Below the pieces are notes generated by a model that did no database searches, was not told where the DNA came from, and was given only the letters and a program-made list of their open reading frames with translations. DNA of 64,000 nucleotides from Primula veris (taxonomy: Eukaryota; Streptophyta; Magnoliopsida; Ericales; Primulaceae): positions 11,804,814-11,868,813 of the forward strand of contig OY821740.1 in assembly GCA_963682055.1 (NCBI GenBank), in the 5' to 3' direction. A program made the translations under genes and the position numbers. Below are positions 12,915 through 23,199 of the stretch, piece after piece. Positions within the stretch are counted from its first letter, which is position 1. Every line of letters starts with the position of its first letter.

Positions 12915-14069
12915 TCATCTCGTCCTCCCTCGGCCAGATGTGCCTGAGCTGGAGTTTTCCTCTTCCCCTTGCCCTTGAAGTTTCTCGGGGAAGGGGGGGG
13001 GGGGGGGGCTTGGGCTTAATAGCGCCTTCATTGTCGTAACAGTCCGCGACACGATGGCGGTCCTGTTACACACAAAGCAGGTTCCTGCAAATTTCTTTGC
13101 GACAACAGCACTGCCTCCGTTGTCAAAACGTTTCCGTTTGACGTTGGAGCTTTCGACCACATTGGCCTTTGCCATCGGGATGTTCGCACCACCGACTCTC
13201 CTCACGGAGCGACGGTTGCTCACCTCGATATTGAGCTTCTCAATGAGCCCCTCAAGCTTCATTTTCTTTCGCTTGTGCTTCAGGTAGTTTTGAAAGTCTT
13301 TCCATGATGGTGGCAATTTCTCAATCATGAGTGACACCTGGAAAGGCTCATTAATCACTAGCCCCTCAGCATCAAGGCGATGGTAAATGAGTTAGAGCTC
13401 CTCAACTTGCTCCATGACACCCTTGCTGTCAGTCATACGACACTCATGAAAGTCCGTGACAACAAATCTCTTTGTGTCAGCGTTATTCACTTTGTACTTA
13501 TTTTCGAGAGTTTCCCACAGCTCCTTTGCAGTAGCTTTGGGCTCGAAAACACTGAACAACGTGTCATTTAGAGCACACGGGATATAGTTCTTGCATAGGT
13601 AGTCGGCATGTCTCCATGCCTCAACCGTAGAGAACGACTGCTCGTCCAGATTGTCCTCGCTTAGGACGGGAGCAGTCTCCTTAAGAAACCTGGTCAGATT
13701 CAGGGTCGTGAGATAAAACAACATCTTTTACTGCCAACGTTTAAAGTTGTCTCCCCTGAATTTTTTCGGTTTCTCCAGATGAGAAGTCGGCAAATTAGGC
13801 ACAGCCGAATACATCGGTGCCTTGTCCTTGGCCGCAGCCTTGGCTCTAGCCGCAGCCTTGGCCGTAGCCGCTGCTTCGGCCGCAGCCACGGCGGCTTCAG
13901 CCGCAGCCGCGGCGGCCTCAGCTGCAGCCGCGGCGGCCTCAGCCGCTGCAGCTACGTCATCGGCGTTAGCCCCCACAATCGCATCGCGCCCAGTGTTATG
14001 GACATCTCCACCAACCACTAGGTCATGCTCACTTCCGATAGGCAACTGAATAGGCGATGTGTTTGTCAT
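12915..14069 (-). pseudogene. copia gag remnant
   Basis: The ATG at 14069 begins MTNTSPIQLP. An unusual Ala/Glu repeat (AAAAAEAA type) follows, then FRGDNFKRWQ, a stop at 13728-13730, the UBN2-like core (TLNLTRFLKE, ELWETLENKYK), another stop near 13390 and a basic C-terminal part. The zinc knuckle starts CFVCNRT, but the reading frame shifts inside it near 13050, so the His and last Cys lie in another frame. A 16-G run at 12993-13008 sits near the end. The Ala-rich plus-strand ORFs over this region are shadows. Confidence 0.85.
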
Positions 14070-14404
14070 CTGAAACGACAACACAAAAACGTATGAGATA
14101 CGTGTACAATAAATTCTATAAACAAAACACCAAAACTGATATTTGGGTTTGTAAAAGAATTTTATTTAAAAAAAAAATTAAACTGTTTCCCTTTTGAATA
14201 CCAATACGGTTGATATCAAAAAGGATTGAAATTGATTCTTATTGAATACCAATATGGTTAGTATCAACAAGATTCTAAAAACAAAAAATTAAACTGTTTG
14301 GAATTTTTTCTTTGTAAATCAACAAGAAAGCATTATTCCTTTTATAAAAATAAATAATTGTATTAATTAATACATGAAAGAAACAACAGGGTATCAGTTA
14401 AGAT
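14070..14404 (-). other. copia leader between 5' LTR and gag
   Basis: A 335 bp AT-rich leader with repeats of AATACCAATAYGGTT (about 14200 and 14250). The sense strand directly after the LTR does not show the usual TGGTATCAG primer site. GGTATCAG is present at 14390-14397, but on the opposite strand. Confidence 0.5.
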
Positions 14405-15751
14405 TGTTGGTTTCCGTGTACGAAATAACAATTAACAATAATTAAAGGACTAAACAAGAATTAAATAAAACCAGTGTAATCTTTATTAATTTCAAATTGG
14501 AACGAAAATTACAGATTACAACATTTAGGTACTGAAACGTAATTAAAGAAAACATTATTCAGATTATTATTAATTAATAATCTGATGTACTGAATTGCAA
14601 TAAATAGAAACTGCCGGACTGGAAAGTATAAACTTAACAGCCGGACTGTTCTGATTTAAATATAAATTACAGGACTGAATTGAAACTATTCTAATTACAT
14701 AAATGAATTACAGAATATAAACAGTACTTTAAAGAAATTACAGAAAGGTAAAGACAAAATTGAAAAGCTACAGCTAAGTACATGAAATTAAAATACTGAA
14801 ATAAAAATGACAGAATTGAAAAACCAGAATGTAAATAACAGAATTTAAATGCGGAAATTGAAATGGACAGAATAAAAATTAATATAGACGAGGCTACTGT
14901 TAACAGTATGCCCTTAACCGATATTCGCCCAACCACCTTGATGTTTCTGGTTGCGTTGGCGCTTCGATCCCAAGGTACAACGTCTCGGATGACTCACCGG
15001 AAACTGGCGACGAGTCAAGGTCGAGCTGTTGGTGGGTGGTTCTCTCTGGTTCTAAAATGCTATGGAAAAAATATAGAGAATGCTGTTTTAGAGAGATTTT
15101 CATGTGTATCATTGTGAGGGGAAGGCTGCCTCTTTATAGAGAAATTCTGAAACCGCAGAATTAATGTGGTCATTTAATTCTGTGAGTTACATCCCCAGAA
15201 TCCGCCTCCATAACTGCTGGAGTTTCAAACTTACTGGAACTCTAGGGACTTCTCTTGTAAATATACAAAAGTCCCGTTTTCAGTTTAGTACAAGACTCAA
15301 GACCCGAGACATTCCCCAAATCCCGCATCCCGCGGCCCGAGACCCGAGCGAGAGCGCGCGTGTGTGGTACACACTAACCCACTCATGGGTATGTGGACTT
15401 GATTAGTTTAACAAATACATGCGATGGACTTGTATATATAGTGTAAAAATCACTCTTGATTTTACAATATGGGATAACCATCATGGTTTAATCCCACTTT
15501 CTTTTCCATTTTTCAGATTTGGTTTTTTCCCTCTTTCGAGTATCAACCTTCGAGTCCAATTATCATTCACACCCTTCCTCCGAATAGGTCATGCGATATA
15601 CCGTTGCGAAGCTCATCGTACGAGCTAATCAAACGCTTTGAGTACGGCTTCAGAAAATCTGATTTGTCGCATCGAATAATGACTCAAAAATGGTCCCTGA
15701 CCACTTGGAGCAACCATGTTTAAAATACATGTTTTTCAACTTTTTCCAACA
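14405..15751 (-). repeat. 5' LTR of the copia element
   Basis: 1347 bp, direct repeat of 7868-9255, TGTTGG...CCAACA. It is shorter than the other LTR, with gaps in the GC-rich microrepeat and near 14695. It holds the same TATA motif and palindrome. Confidence 0.92.
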
Positions 15752-16280
15752 TGTTTTTCAAGAGCTAATCTATTATACCTAATAGATGCTCCAATAAAAC
15801 ATTGGCTGTGAGTGCTCTTATAGGTTTCAAATTGCAAGCATCGATATTTTGTAAATAAACAAAAACAAATACAAATATATTTTTCATGTAAATATATTAA
15901 TACACTTGCAAATTGTTTGTCCTTTATTAGTATTTTTCTTGCAAGAAATTTATTGATCAATATTTTGTTGCATGCTTTTCGGTCCCATAATTGATAATCC
16001 GATTCGGAGTTTGAGAAGTATGGAAATCCTTACTAATAATATGGATCGCATTGGAGCAATTAAAAAACTGAGTTATGGTATGAAAAATGCATCTAAATGA
16101 CATTTTATAAATGCACCGCTATTCGGTCCGGACTTATTATGTGACGACCCAGATTTCCAGATAGGAAATTCTGTGGTGAGGTGTTGTGCGTCAGTCACAC
16201 ATCGCCCAGATATGAGAGTACCCGTGTGGTATATGAGCTTAAAGATCTATTTTCTATCAACAAGGCCTTTTAAAGTCGTG

Positions 16281-16371
16281 CGGCACAATAACGAGGACGG
16301 AACTCCACAGTTAAGCGTGCTTAACTTGGAGTAGTACCAGGATGGGTGACCCCCCTGGGAAGTTGTGCCAA
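16281..16371 (+). ncRNA. 5S rRNA-derived region in Cassandra LTR 1
   Basis: It contains GTTAAGCGTGCTTAACTTGG and AGTAGTACCAGGATGGGTGA, matching the internal pol III promoter region (box A, intermediate element, box C) of plant 5S rRNA. The flanks GGCACAA and TTGTGCC could pair as a terminal stem. It is a transposon part, not a ribosomal gene. Confidence 0.8.
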
Positions 16372-16672
16372 AGCGGACAATATTGTTGATACGGGCGTGG
16401 CGGTTCGGTCCGTGGGGCCGGGTCGTTACAGATGGTATCAGAGCCTCTATCTAGCCGGAAATGTGGGGACTAGCACGTGTGTGTGGACCACTGAAGGACG
16501 ACGAGGATGTCGTGCCTAAAGGGAGGGTGATTGTGACGACCCAGATTTTCAGGTAGGAAATTCTGTGGTGAGGTGTTGTGCGTCAGTCCCACATCGCCCA
16601 GATATGAGAGTACTCGTGTGGTATATGAGCTTAAAGATCCATTTTCTATCAACAAGGCCTTTTAAAGCCGTG

Positions 16673-16763
16673 CGGCACAATAGCGAGGACGAAACTCCAC
16701 AGTTAAGCGTGCTTAACTTGGAGTAGTACCAGAATGGGTGACCCCCCTGGGAAGTTGTGCCAA
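16673..16763 (+). ncRNA. 5S rRNA-derived region in Cassandra LTR 2
   Basis: Second copy of the 5S-like core, with few differences from LTR 1 (for example GTACCAGAATGGG for GTACCAGGATGGG). The close match between LTRs suggests a fairly recent insertion. Confidence 0.8.
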
Positions 16764-17004
16764 AGCGAACAATATTGTTGATACGGGCGTGGCGGTTCGG
16801 TCCGTGCGGCTGGGTCGTTACATATAACCTTGGTGGTCTCCATGCAACCAAGAACCAACCACGTCATTTGTAGATCTAGTTGAACTGCTAATCCAATCAT
16901 GATTGTCAAACAAGCCCCCGATAATATGTTTTCAGATACCGCTATCCAAATATAGAGTCTAATGAAGCTTATCATACTAACTGAGCAACCGTATCAGTTT
17001 ATTT

Positions 17005-17378
17005 ATATCACTAATTTCTCTTAAATACGAAAAAATTGTTCTAAACTTATACACGTATCAGTTTTCTTATCTATTAACTTATATATATATATATATATAT
17101 ATGAACTCAAATATCACTCAAATAAAACGGATCAAGATATTAGCTTCTAATTAAAATAATAATTTCACTCTATTACTTTTCTCTTATTCTCTCATTTATT
17201 TGTAATTTTCACATATAAATTAATAAAATAATCAAAAAAGAGTTGTATAGTTGTGATAGATAAATTGATAAAGAAGCTGATAATTTGTATAAACCAAAAT
17301 ATTACCTTATAAGTTATAAAAATATAATTTTTGTTTTAAATACGAGTAAACGTCTAACTTATTTGATGTGTTTGCTCT
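17005..17378. repeat. Dispersed AT-rich repeat, copy 2
   Basis: Homologous in the same orientation to 1784-2160. Interrupted by a (TA)n stretch at 17076-17101. Confidence 0.55.
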
Positions 17379-17379
17379 A

Positions 17380-20300
17380 AAAAAAAAAATCTCTCTTATA
17401 CACTACGAAGGGCCGCCCCTGGGATGAGTAAAATACCATTTTGATTAGGTGTTGAGGAAACGAAAGTCGCCAAAAAAATGTAAGAATAAATAATAATTTA
17501 TTTTTTACAATTTTTTTAAATTTCTTTAGTTTTAAGATAGAACTCGAAAATGTTGAATTTGGTTTCATATTATATTTTAAGACAATCAAAAATACATTTA
17601 CCTTTTCCTTTTCATGTAACTATAGCTATTTTATTTCCGGGTAAATGTTAAATAGGTGCAGGCTTTTTTGACCTTGTGTGGAGTTATAAAGACCGATATA
17701 TTGTACATACATAAAAATAAAACGATCCCCATTTGGTTCTTTCTAAAGGATGCCACTTTCGATCGTGGACTGTTTTCTCCCTTTCTTTGACATACTTAGT
17801 GATATAAAAATCTCAAAGTTTTCAATTAATAACGGTTTTTTTACTAAGTATGTTCCTAAACTTTACATAATTTTCATCCGGATCGGAATAGCTTCAATTC
17901 ATTTATATATATTTGGCTAGATTCAAATCCAATTAGGTTATGACTAAGCTAAAAATTAAGTTTTTTTTTTAACCAGGACCTAGGTAAAAGCTACCAGAAT
18001 TTACCAATCCTGCTAAAGAACTTTGTGATTGTTGATTTCTGTTGATTGCTCGCCTACCCTAGTCTACAATATGTATATATTGCATATGTAAAGCAAAACT
18101 AGCAAGTCTACATCTTTTTTAAAGCTCATTTTTGTAAAAATAAAAAAGTACACGTACTGGTTTTGTTTTATAGTGTCTGTTGTCTGAAAGCAAACGACTT
18201 GAGTTTAATAAATGTGCGTCTTTTTTCTTGCAAACGACTGGAGTTTATGAAGCACGTCATAAAGATATATAAGTAGTACTTATTATTTTAAGTGGGGTAC
18301 TAAATAAGTACTATATTTCTATTTACCCATTCAAATGTGACATAAATTTCGTTGAACCAAAAATAAATAAATCAAAAGTGACATCAGAATCCGTGGGATC
18401 GAAATACAGTTTTTGGTAGCATGAGGAATACAAAAGAAAAACATATCGGGTTTCACGAATTAATTAATTTTTCAAGCTACAGAATTTTGTTTTGGATTAG
18501 ATAACTTGCACGCATAACATTTTGTTTTGTGATTGGTGTGACTAATTAGGTCTAATTACATGGTTAATTAGTCTTTTCTAGATAATTCAAATCAGGTTTT
18601 ACTACGTGTACAAAGATAAACTAGTAAAACATTAAAAGGTTATTTATGACGAGATTAACACCATATGGAGATATATAAAGAGTTTTCTTAGCTAGGGCAA
18701 CAGATACACTGTATTTATGATTGGTCACGACGTTGAACATGATGTCATGCTCAATAAATAACACATATATGTAAATATACACGATATTAACATTAATTAC
18801 CCTCAATTTGAGCGTGGAGATATATTTACGAGATACACCTAACAAGAGTACTAGTGCAGGGAAAATTGGGATCCCTAGAGGTAGAGTGGCCTTGTGTTAG
18901 TTAAATGTATCTTTACATGGAGGGAAATGTCTAAATTAATATTGCAGACGAAACATACGTATCGAGGGGGTCATGGACATCTGAAGTCTATTTCTAAAGT
19001 ATAGTTGTTATTTGTTTCTTTAACGAATTTACATAAGTAACTCTCTAGCAGATCGAAGCAAGCAATAAAAGTACATAAATTTGACGAACATATTTGGTTA
19101 GTGTGGAAATATGTACTTCACCCATTAGTTTGAATTTCCGGAAGCATGACATTTCTGTTCACTTCTGTATTTTATGAAAATTGTCTTCAATTTCACTTTT
19201 TTTTTTTTGAAAGGTATCTTCAATTTCACTCTTAGAAAATACTTTATTTTGTCCTTTATAGAATCTACCGACTGTTATTACATTGAAACCCTAATAAACA
19301 TGGACATAGATGCATAAGATACCCGAACAACAAATTATATCAACCAATAGGATGAGTATTATACAAGTAATTGAAATTATGAATGCAATTTTTTTAAATA
19401 AAGAACAGCGGCCAACAAACTTGGTAAGGAAAAAGGGTCACCACATCCAGCAAATAACGAAATCATATATAGACGGTCTAATATGATTCTCAGTCTTGAT
19501 TAAAAGAAAGTGACAACTTCATAATTCTTCATTATAAAAAAACTCGTGTATTGTTTACCTGAATAAATTTGACCTTGTAACTGCCGACATATCAGCCATC
19601 AAACCGTGGACTCGTTTTTTTTTTTTTTTCAAGTCCTAATTAAATGATCCCATTTCTATTTTCTGAATATCTGTATTTTGATAATCAAGTTATATAGTCA
19701 ACGATTCAACGTCGACCTGAGTTTTCTGATGAAGACTGTAGAATGCCCTTCGTGGTTGCAAATTTCACACTTTGATGCCATCCACGCAAAAAGTGGCACC
19801 ATTAATTTAATGTCATACTAAAATTATAGAAAATAGAATACAAATTTCACTGTCCAGCGACTCAATCACATGATCAACTAACTAATTCATACGAAAAAAT
19901 AAAAATAACAGAACTAGGGGACATGTCCAGCATTGTAAATATATATATGTATGGACAAATGCTCATTTATATATATATGTATTATTAATCCAGAAAACTT
20001 CCGAGTAAATATATAGGGCCTAGGGGGTGCATCCGCAAACATGCAAAATGATAGGAACACTGGGCATCGATTTTTTTTTTTATAGTTATTTTCATATTAA
20101 AAAGGAGTACTAACGAAACTGCAGATAATTTTATTCATATAAATTATCTACATTTCTTCCCATTTATAGCTGCGCAATTAGGCCAAATGTGGTAAAAAGT
20201 GAAATAATGAGATAGAGGTATAAATGAAAGTTGAAACTATGAGGGTAAATCATAAATGTTCTATTTGGACCTTTGATTTTCATTGCAACAATTCTACTCC

Positions 20301-21790
20301 TTATATAAAAAGTATTTAGACAGTTATATCGCTTTTATAAAGAAATATAAATTTTGATACCATTTATGATTATTTCTCATAATGAAACCTAACATCTCAA
20401 AGCAAGAAAATTACTGCCACTTTTGTCATTAACACTCTAAGCCCTAGGGGATACTCATTAATGATGGCTTGCCAAATGCCAATGGTCTATTTAAACTTTT
20501 TGATCATTGAATTTGTTTAACCTATGAAACAAATATTATAAACTCTTATTTTCGCACTGCGTAATTCCCTTGAAAGCGTATTTCGAGTCTTTGACCCTTT
20601 TTATCTTTCATTTTTAACTACGCCGCATTAATGTATATCTCAAAATAGGAAAAGAAGAAAATGGATCTTTTTAATATCAGATATCAGAAAACTAACCAAA
20701 TGAGTAGAAATTAGTGAGTGAATTCAAAGTTTTAAAGAAATTAATGATTATGAGAAAGTCAAAACATGCGAAAAAGTAAATAAGGCCTCTCTCCAGTCTC
20801 TGGAATATTTATTACCCTAATAATTCACAGTACTTAATTAATACAAACTTTGAGTTTAGTCCTTACAGTTTTCTATTTCTTTTACATCACCCATTTCCTT
20901 TTTATAAGTTCATTAGTTTCTCTTTCAACCCAAATGATGGTTTCAAATTTCCTAGTTAAACCAATGTACCCTCAAATAACAAACCCCTTTCAATAGTCAA
21001 ATCTGAAAATCACATTTTGGGTGCAATCTCCTTTCCAAATAAGCAGTTTTAACTTGGCCAACCAAATGCAGTTCATAAGAGCAAGTACTATGACTTACAT
21101 GTATGTATATTAAATTACAAAACAAAGATTAAAAACTGACATAACATGAAAAAAAGGACGTTTAGAGGGAAGGTGAAGTACTGTATAAATATAAATTGGT
21201 TATGTTAAATTAAATAGATAGCTCTTTATTCAAAATATAAAGAATATTAAGGGAAGTTGAAGTGACTGTTTAATCTAAATAGAAAAAAACACAATATGCA
21301 AATAGTTTGTGGTGTGTCATAGTGTAAACGGTGTAATTATTAGTATGTATGTATGTTTCTCAAACAGAGAAGACGATGAATATGTATGTAGCATTAGATT
21401 AAGCGTTGTTATTTGTTCGTTAAGAAACATGAACCGTTGAATCACACCAATCATTTGAACAGAATCAAAGGGCTGAGATGATAGCAGTTTATTAACTGCT
21501 ATGTAACTGTCGACGGTTATTTTATTTTCTAATTAGTATAAATCGGTTGTTTATGTAACATTTTATGAATAAGTTTGAAATATAAACAGTTTGTTCTAGT
21601 TTTTCTCTGATCAAACATTGATTAAATACCAGTAAGTTAGAAATTCCAATCTACTACACTACATAGTTCTACCGTATTCTGTGTGTACCAAGTAGTTCTT
21701 CTGGCTAAACAATAAGATCGAATAGTATTATAAACCAAATATTATCGCATCTTATACAACCAACGAGAATTACTAAAGAACCGTCTAAAT
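17380..21790. other. Long intergenic region, no gene seen
   Basis: About 4.4 kb of AT-rich DNA with only short chance ORFs on both strands and no conserved motif. The last kilobase is presumably upstream regulatory DNA for the gene starting at 22062, though no specific element could be supported. Confidence 0.5.
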
Positions 21791-21792
21791 AA

Positions 21793-21796
<4 letters not shown>

Positions 21797-21846
<50 letters not shown>
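21797..21846. repeat. (TA)n microsatellite
   Basis: About 25 uninterrupted TA units some 215 bp upstream of the ATG at 22062. An A-run follows at 21924-21941, then CA- and CT-rich 5' UTR-like sequence (21970-22000). Confidence 0.9.
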
Positions 21847-21848
<2 letters not shown>

Positions 21849-22061
21849 CTGGTTCACAACTTGTTTACAGAAGCGCTTCCACTCAAAACCAACCCGATAA
21901 AAGTACAAAATGTGAAATATACTAAAAAAAAAAAAAAAAAACCAGCACAGAAGCTCCCTCCCTCCACACATACACACACACACACCTCTCTCTCTCTAAA
22001 AACCCCAAAACCACACACAAATTAACATATATAAATAAATATATACGTAGATTTTGTAAAA

Positions 22062-22745
22062 ATGAGGTGTAGGAAGCACGTAACAGACGTGAGCAGCATG
22101 ATAGGCGTGTGCGCGTCATGTCTACGGGAGAGGTTAATTCCTCTCCTCGCCATCCAATCTCCACCGTTGATCTTCCCCCGCTCCGTCTCCCCTCAACGTC
22201 ATCCTAACCGTCCATTCTTCTCCACCCCACAATTACACCACAAAACTAATAATAACAACAACAATACTTGTAATAATAGTCACAAAAAAGCCACCAGATT
22301 CTCTCTCCTACCTAAATTCCTCAGATCAAACTCCGCTACGCCATCAACATGGATCTCCACATTCTTCTCCAAGAAATCGTCATCATCGTCGTCAACGGCA
22401 GCGGCCGAGGCGACGACGGAGGAGATCCCTTCTTGCCGGAGACATCGGGGACGTGGGATGTCTCCGGCAAGAGTCTCCGACTGCGGTGGAGACGATGTGT
22501 TTGATGGAATAGAGTCGATTAGAGGGACGCCGGCGAGGAGGACACCGGGAGGGAGGAGGGGGGGAGGAGGGGGAGGCTCGCAGAATAATGTGGCGGCGTT
22601 TTGTTTGAGTCCTTTAGTGAGGCCGAGCCCTAAGAGAAGAGGTGGGGCGGAGATGGTGATGCCGCATTTGGGGTTGGCGGCGGGGTACTGCGCGAATCGG
22701 TCGAGGAAAATGGCGGATTTCGGAAGGTTAGAGAGAAGACAATAG
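22062..22745 (+). CDS. Small Cys-motif (OCTOPUS/DUF740-related?) protein
   Basis: An intact single-exon ORF of 227 aa, with GC and codon use clearly unlike the AT-rich surroundings. The N-terminus MRCRKHVTDVSSMIGVCASC followed by LRERL resembles the short C-x-KH...GVCxxCLRERL motif that opens plant OCTOPUS/DUF740-related proteins and a family of small uncharacterised plant proteins. Then come an Asn-rich tract (65-73), a basic FSLLPKFLRS segment (80-90), Ser-rich (104-110) and Gly/Arg-rich (163-172) low-complexity stretches, and a C-terminal patch (GLAAGYCANRSRKMADFGRL). No signal peptide or membrane segment is seen. The whole is basic and probably disordered. A CT-rich leader lies upstream. 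Function unknown; a membrane-associated or signalling role would be only a guess by family. Confidence 0.8.
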   Translation: MRCRKHVTDVSSMIGVCASCLRERLIPLLAIQSPPLIFPRSVSPQRHPNRPFFSTPQLHHKTNNNNNNTCNNSHKKATRFSLLPKFLRSNSATPSTWISTFFSKKSSSSSSTAAAEATTEEIPSCRRHRGRGMSPARVSDCGGDDVFDGIESIRGTPARRTPGGRRGGGGGGSQNNVAAFCLSPLVRPSPKRRGGAEMVMPHLGLAAGYCANRSRKMADFGRLERRQ

Positions 22746-22825
22746 TGATCGGATTTGGAGATGATGGATCGGGATTTTGGCTAATGTGTATGTGTTTTTA
22801 ATTCGCCCTCTTTGACTTGGATTAG

Positions 22826-23192
22826 GTCTTGTTTGGTTGCGGTTTTTAAGCTCGGTTTTTCATTTTCTTGATTTATCCTGCATTTTGTTGATCAGCTTAG
22901 CTTAAAAGCCGCTTTTTCACCTGATCAGCTTAGCCGATAGAGCTTACACTTTTTACGCTTTAAAGCTTAAATTCACTAAATAGCTTTAAAGCTCAAAGCT
23001 CAATTTTCGGCTTTTTAAGCCGATAGAGCTTACACTTTTTACGCTTTCAGAATAGGTCTTGCAAAGAAGCTTTAGCTGAATTTTCGATTTTTAAAACACT
23101 GGATACAACTAAAAAAAAGGTCTAATGCTGGCTGAGCTAAAAAAATGTTATAAATTTGTTGATTTGCTTAAGAGCTGCAACCAAACATGACT
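22826..23192. mobile_element. Tourist/hAT-like MITE after the Cys-motif gene
   Basis: The ends GTCTTGTTTGGTTGC and GCAACCAAACATGAC are near-perfect inverted repeats 367 bp apart. Inside, a ~33 bp segment (AGCCGATAGAGCTTACACTT and onwards) occurs twice, at 22932 and 23019. AGCTTTAAAGCTCAAAGCT palindrome-like words lie between. I could not define a target duplication, so the superfamily is uncertain. Confidence 0.55.
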
Positions 23193-23199
23193 TTTGAGG

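Larger units (their letters stand above)
7868..15751 (-). mobile_element. Complete but inactive Ty1/copia LTR retrotransposon
   Basis: The 7884 bp element has direct LTRs (7868-9255 and 14405-15751), each TGTTGG...CCAACA, and a 5 bp target duplication TGTTT (7863-7867 and 15752-15756). On the minus strand the gene order is gag, protease, integrase, RT, RNase H, which is the copia order. A polypurine tract GTGGGGGAT lies beside the left LTR, which is therefore the 3' LTR. The reading frame is broken by stops and frameshifts and the RT active site is changed (YVDG), so it cannot be autonomous. The LTRs differ by several substitutions and indels, so the insertion is not very recent. Confidence 0.93.
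16140..16822 (+). mobile_element. Cassandra-type TRIM retrotransposon (5S rRNA in LTR)
   Basis: Two 291 bp LTRs (16140-16430 and 16532-16822), TGTGACGACC...GGTCGTTACA, flank a 101 bp interior. The first LTR is followed by a primer site TGGTATCAGAGCC (16433-16445) complementary to initiator tRNA-Met. A polypurine tract AAAGGGAGGGTGAT (16518-16531) precedes the second LTR. Flanks TATTA and TATAA form an imperfect 5 bp duplication. Each LTR holds a 5S rRNA-like core, the hallmark of Cassandra. There is no coding capacity, as is normal for TRIMs, which depend on other elements for mobility. Confidence 0.93.

Noticed and set aside
13822..14049. Plus-strand Ala-rich ORF
   Set aside because: Shadow of the Ala/Glu tract of the minus-strand copia gag.
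16281..16763. Functional 5S rRNA genes
   Set aside because: The 5S-like cores are diverged and sit inside LTRs with PBS and PPT, so they are Cassandra parts.
21705..21983. 92-codon minus-strand ORF
   Set aside because: Mostly translation of a (TA)n repeat and an A-run.
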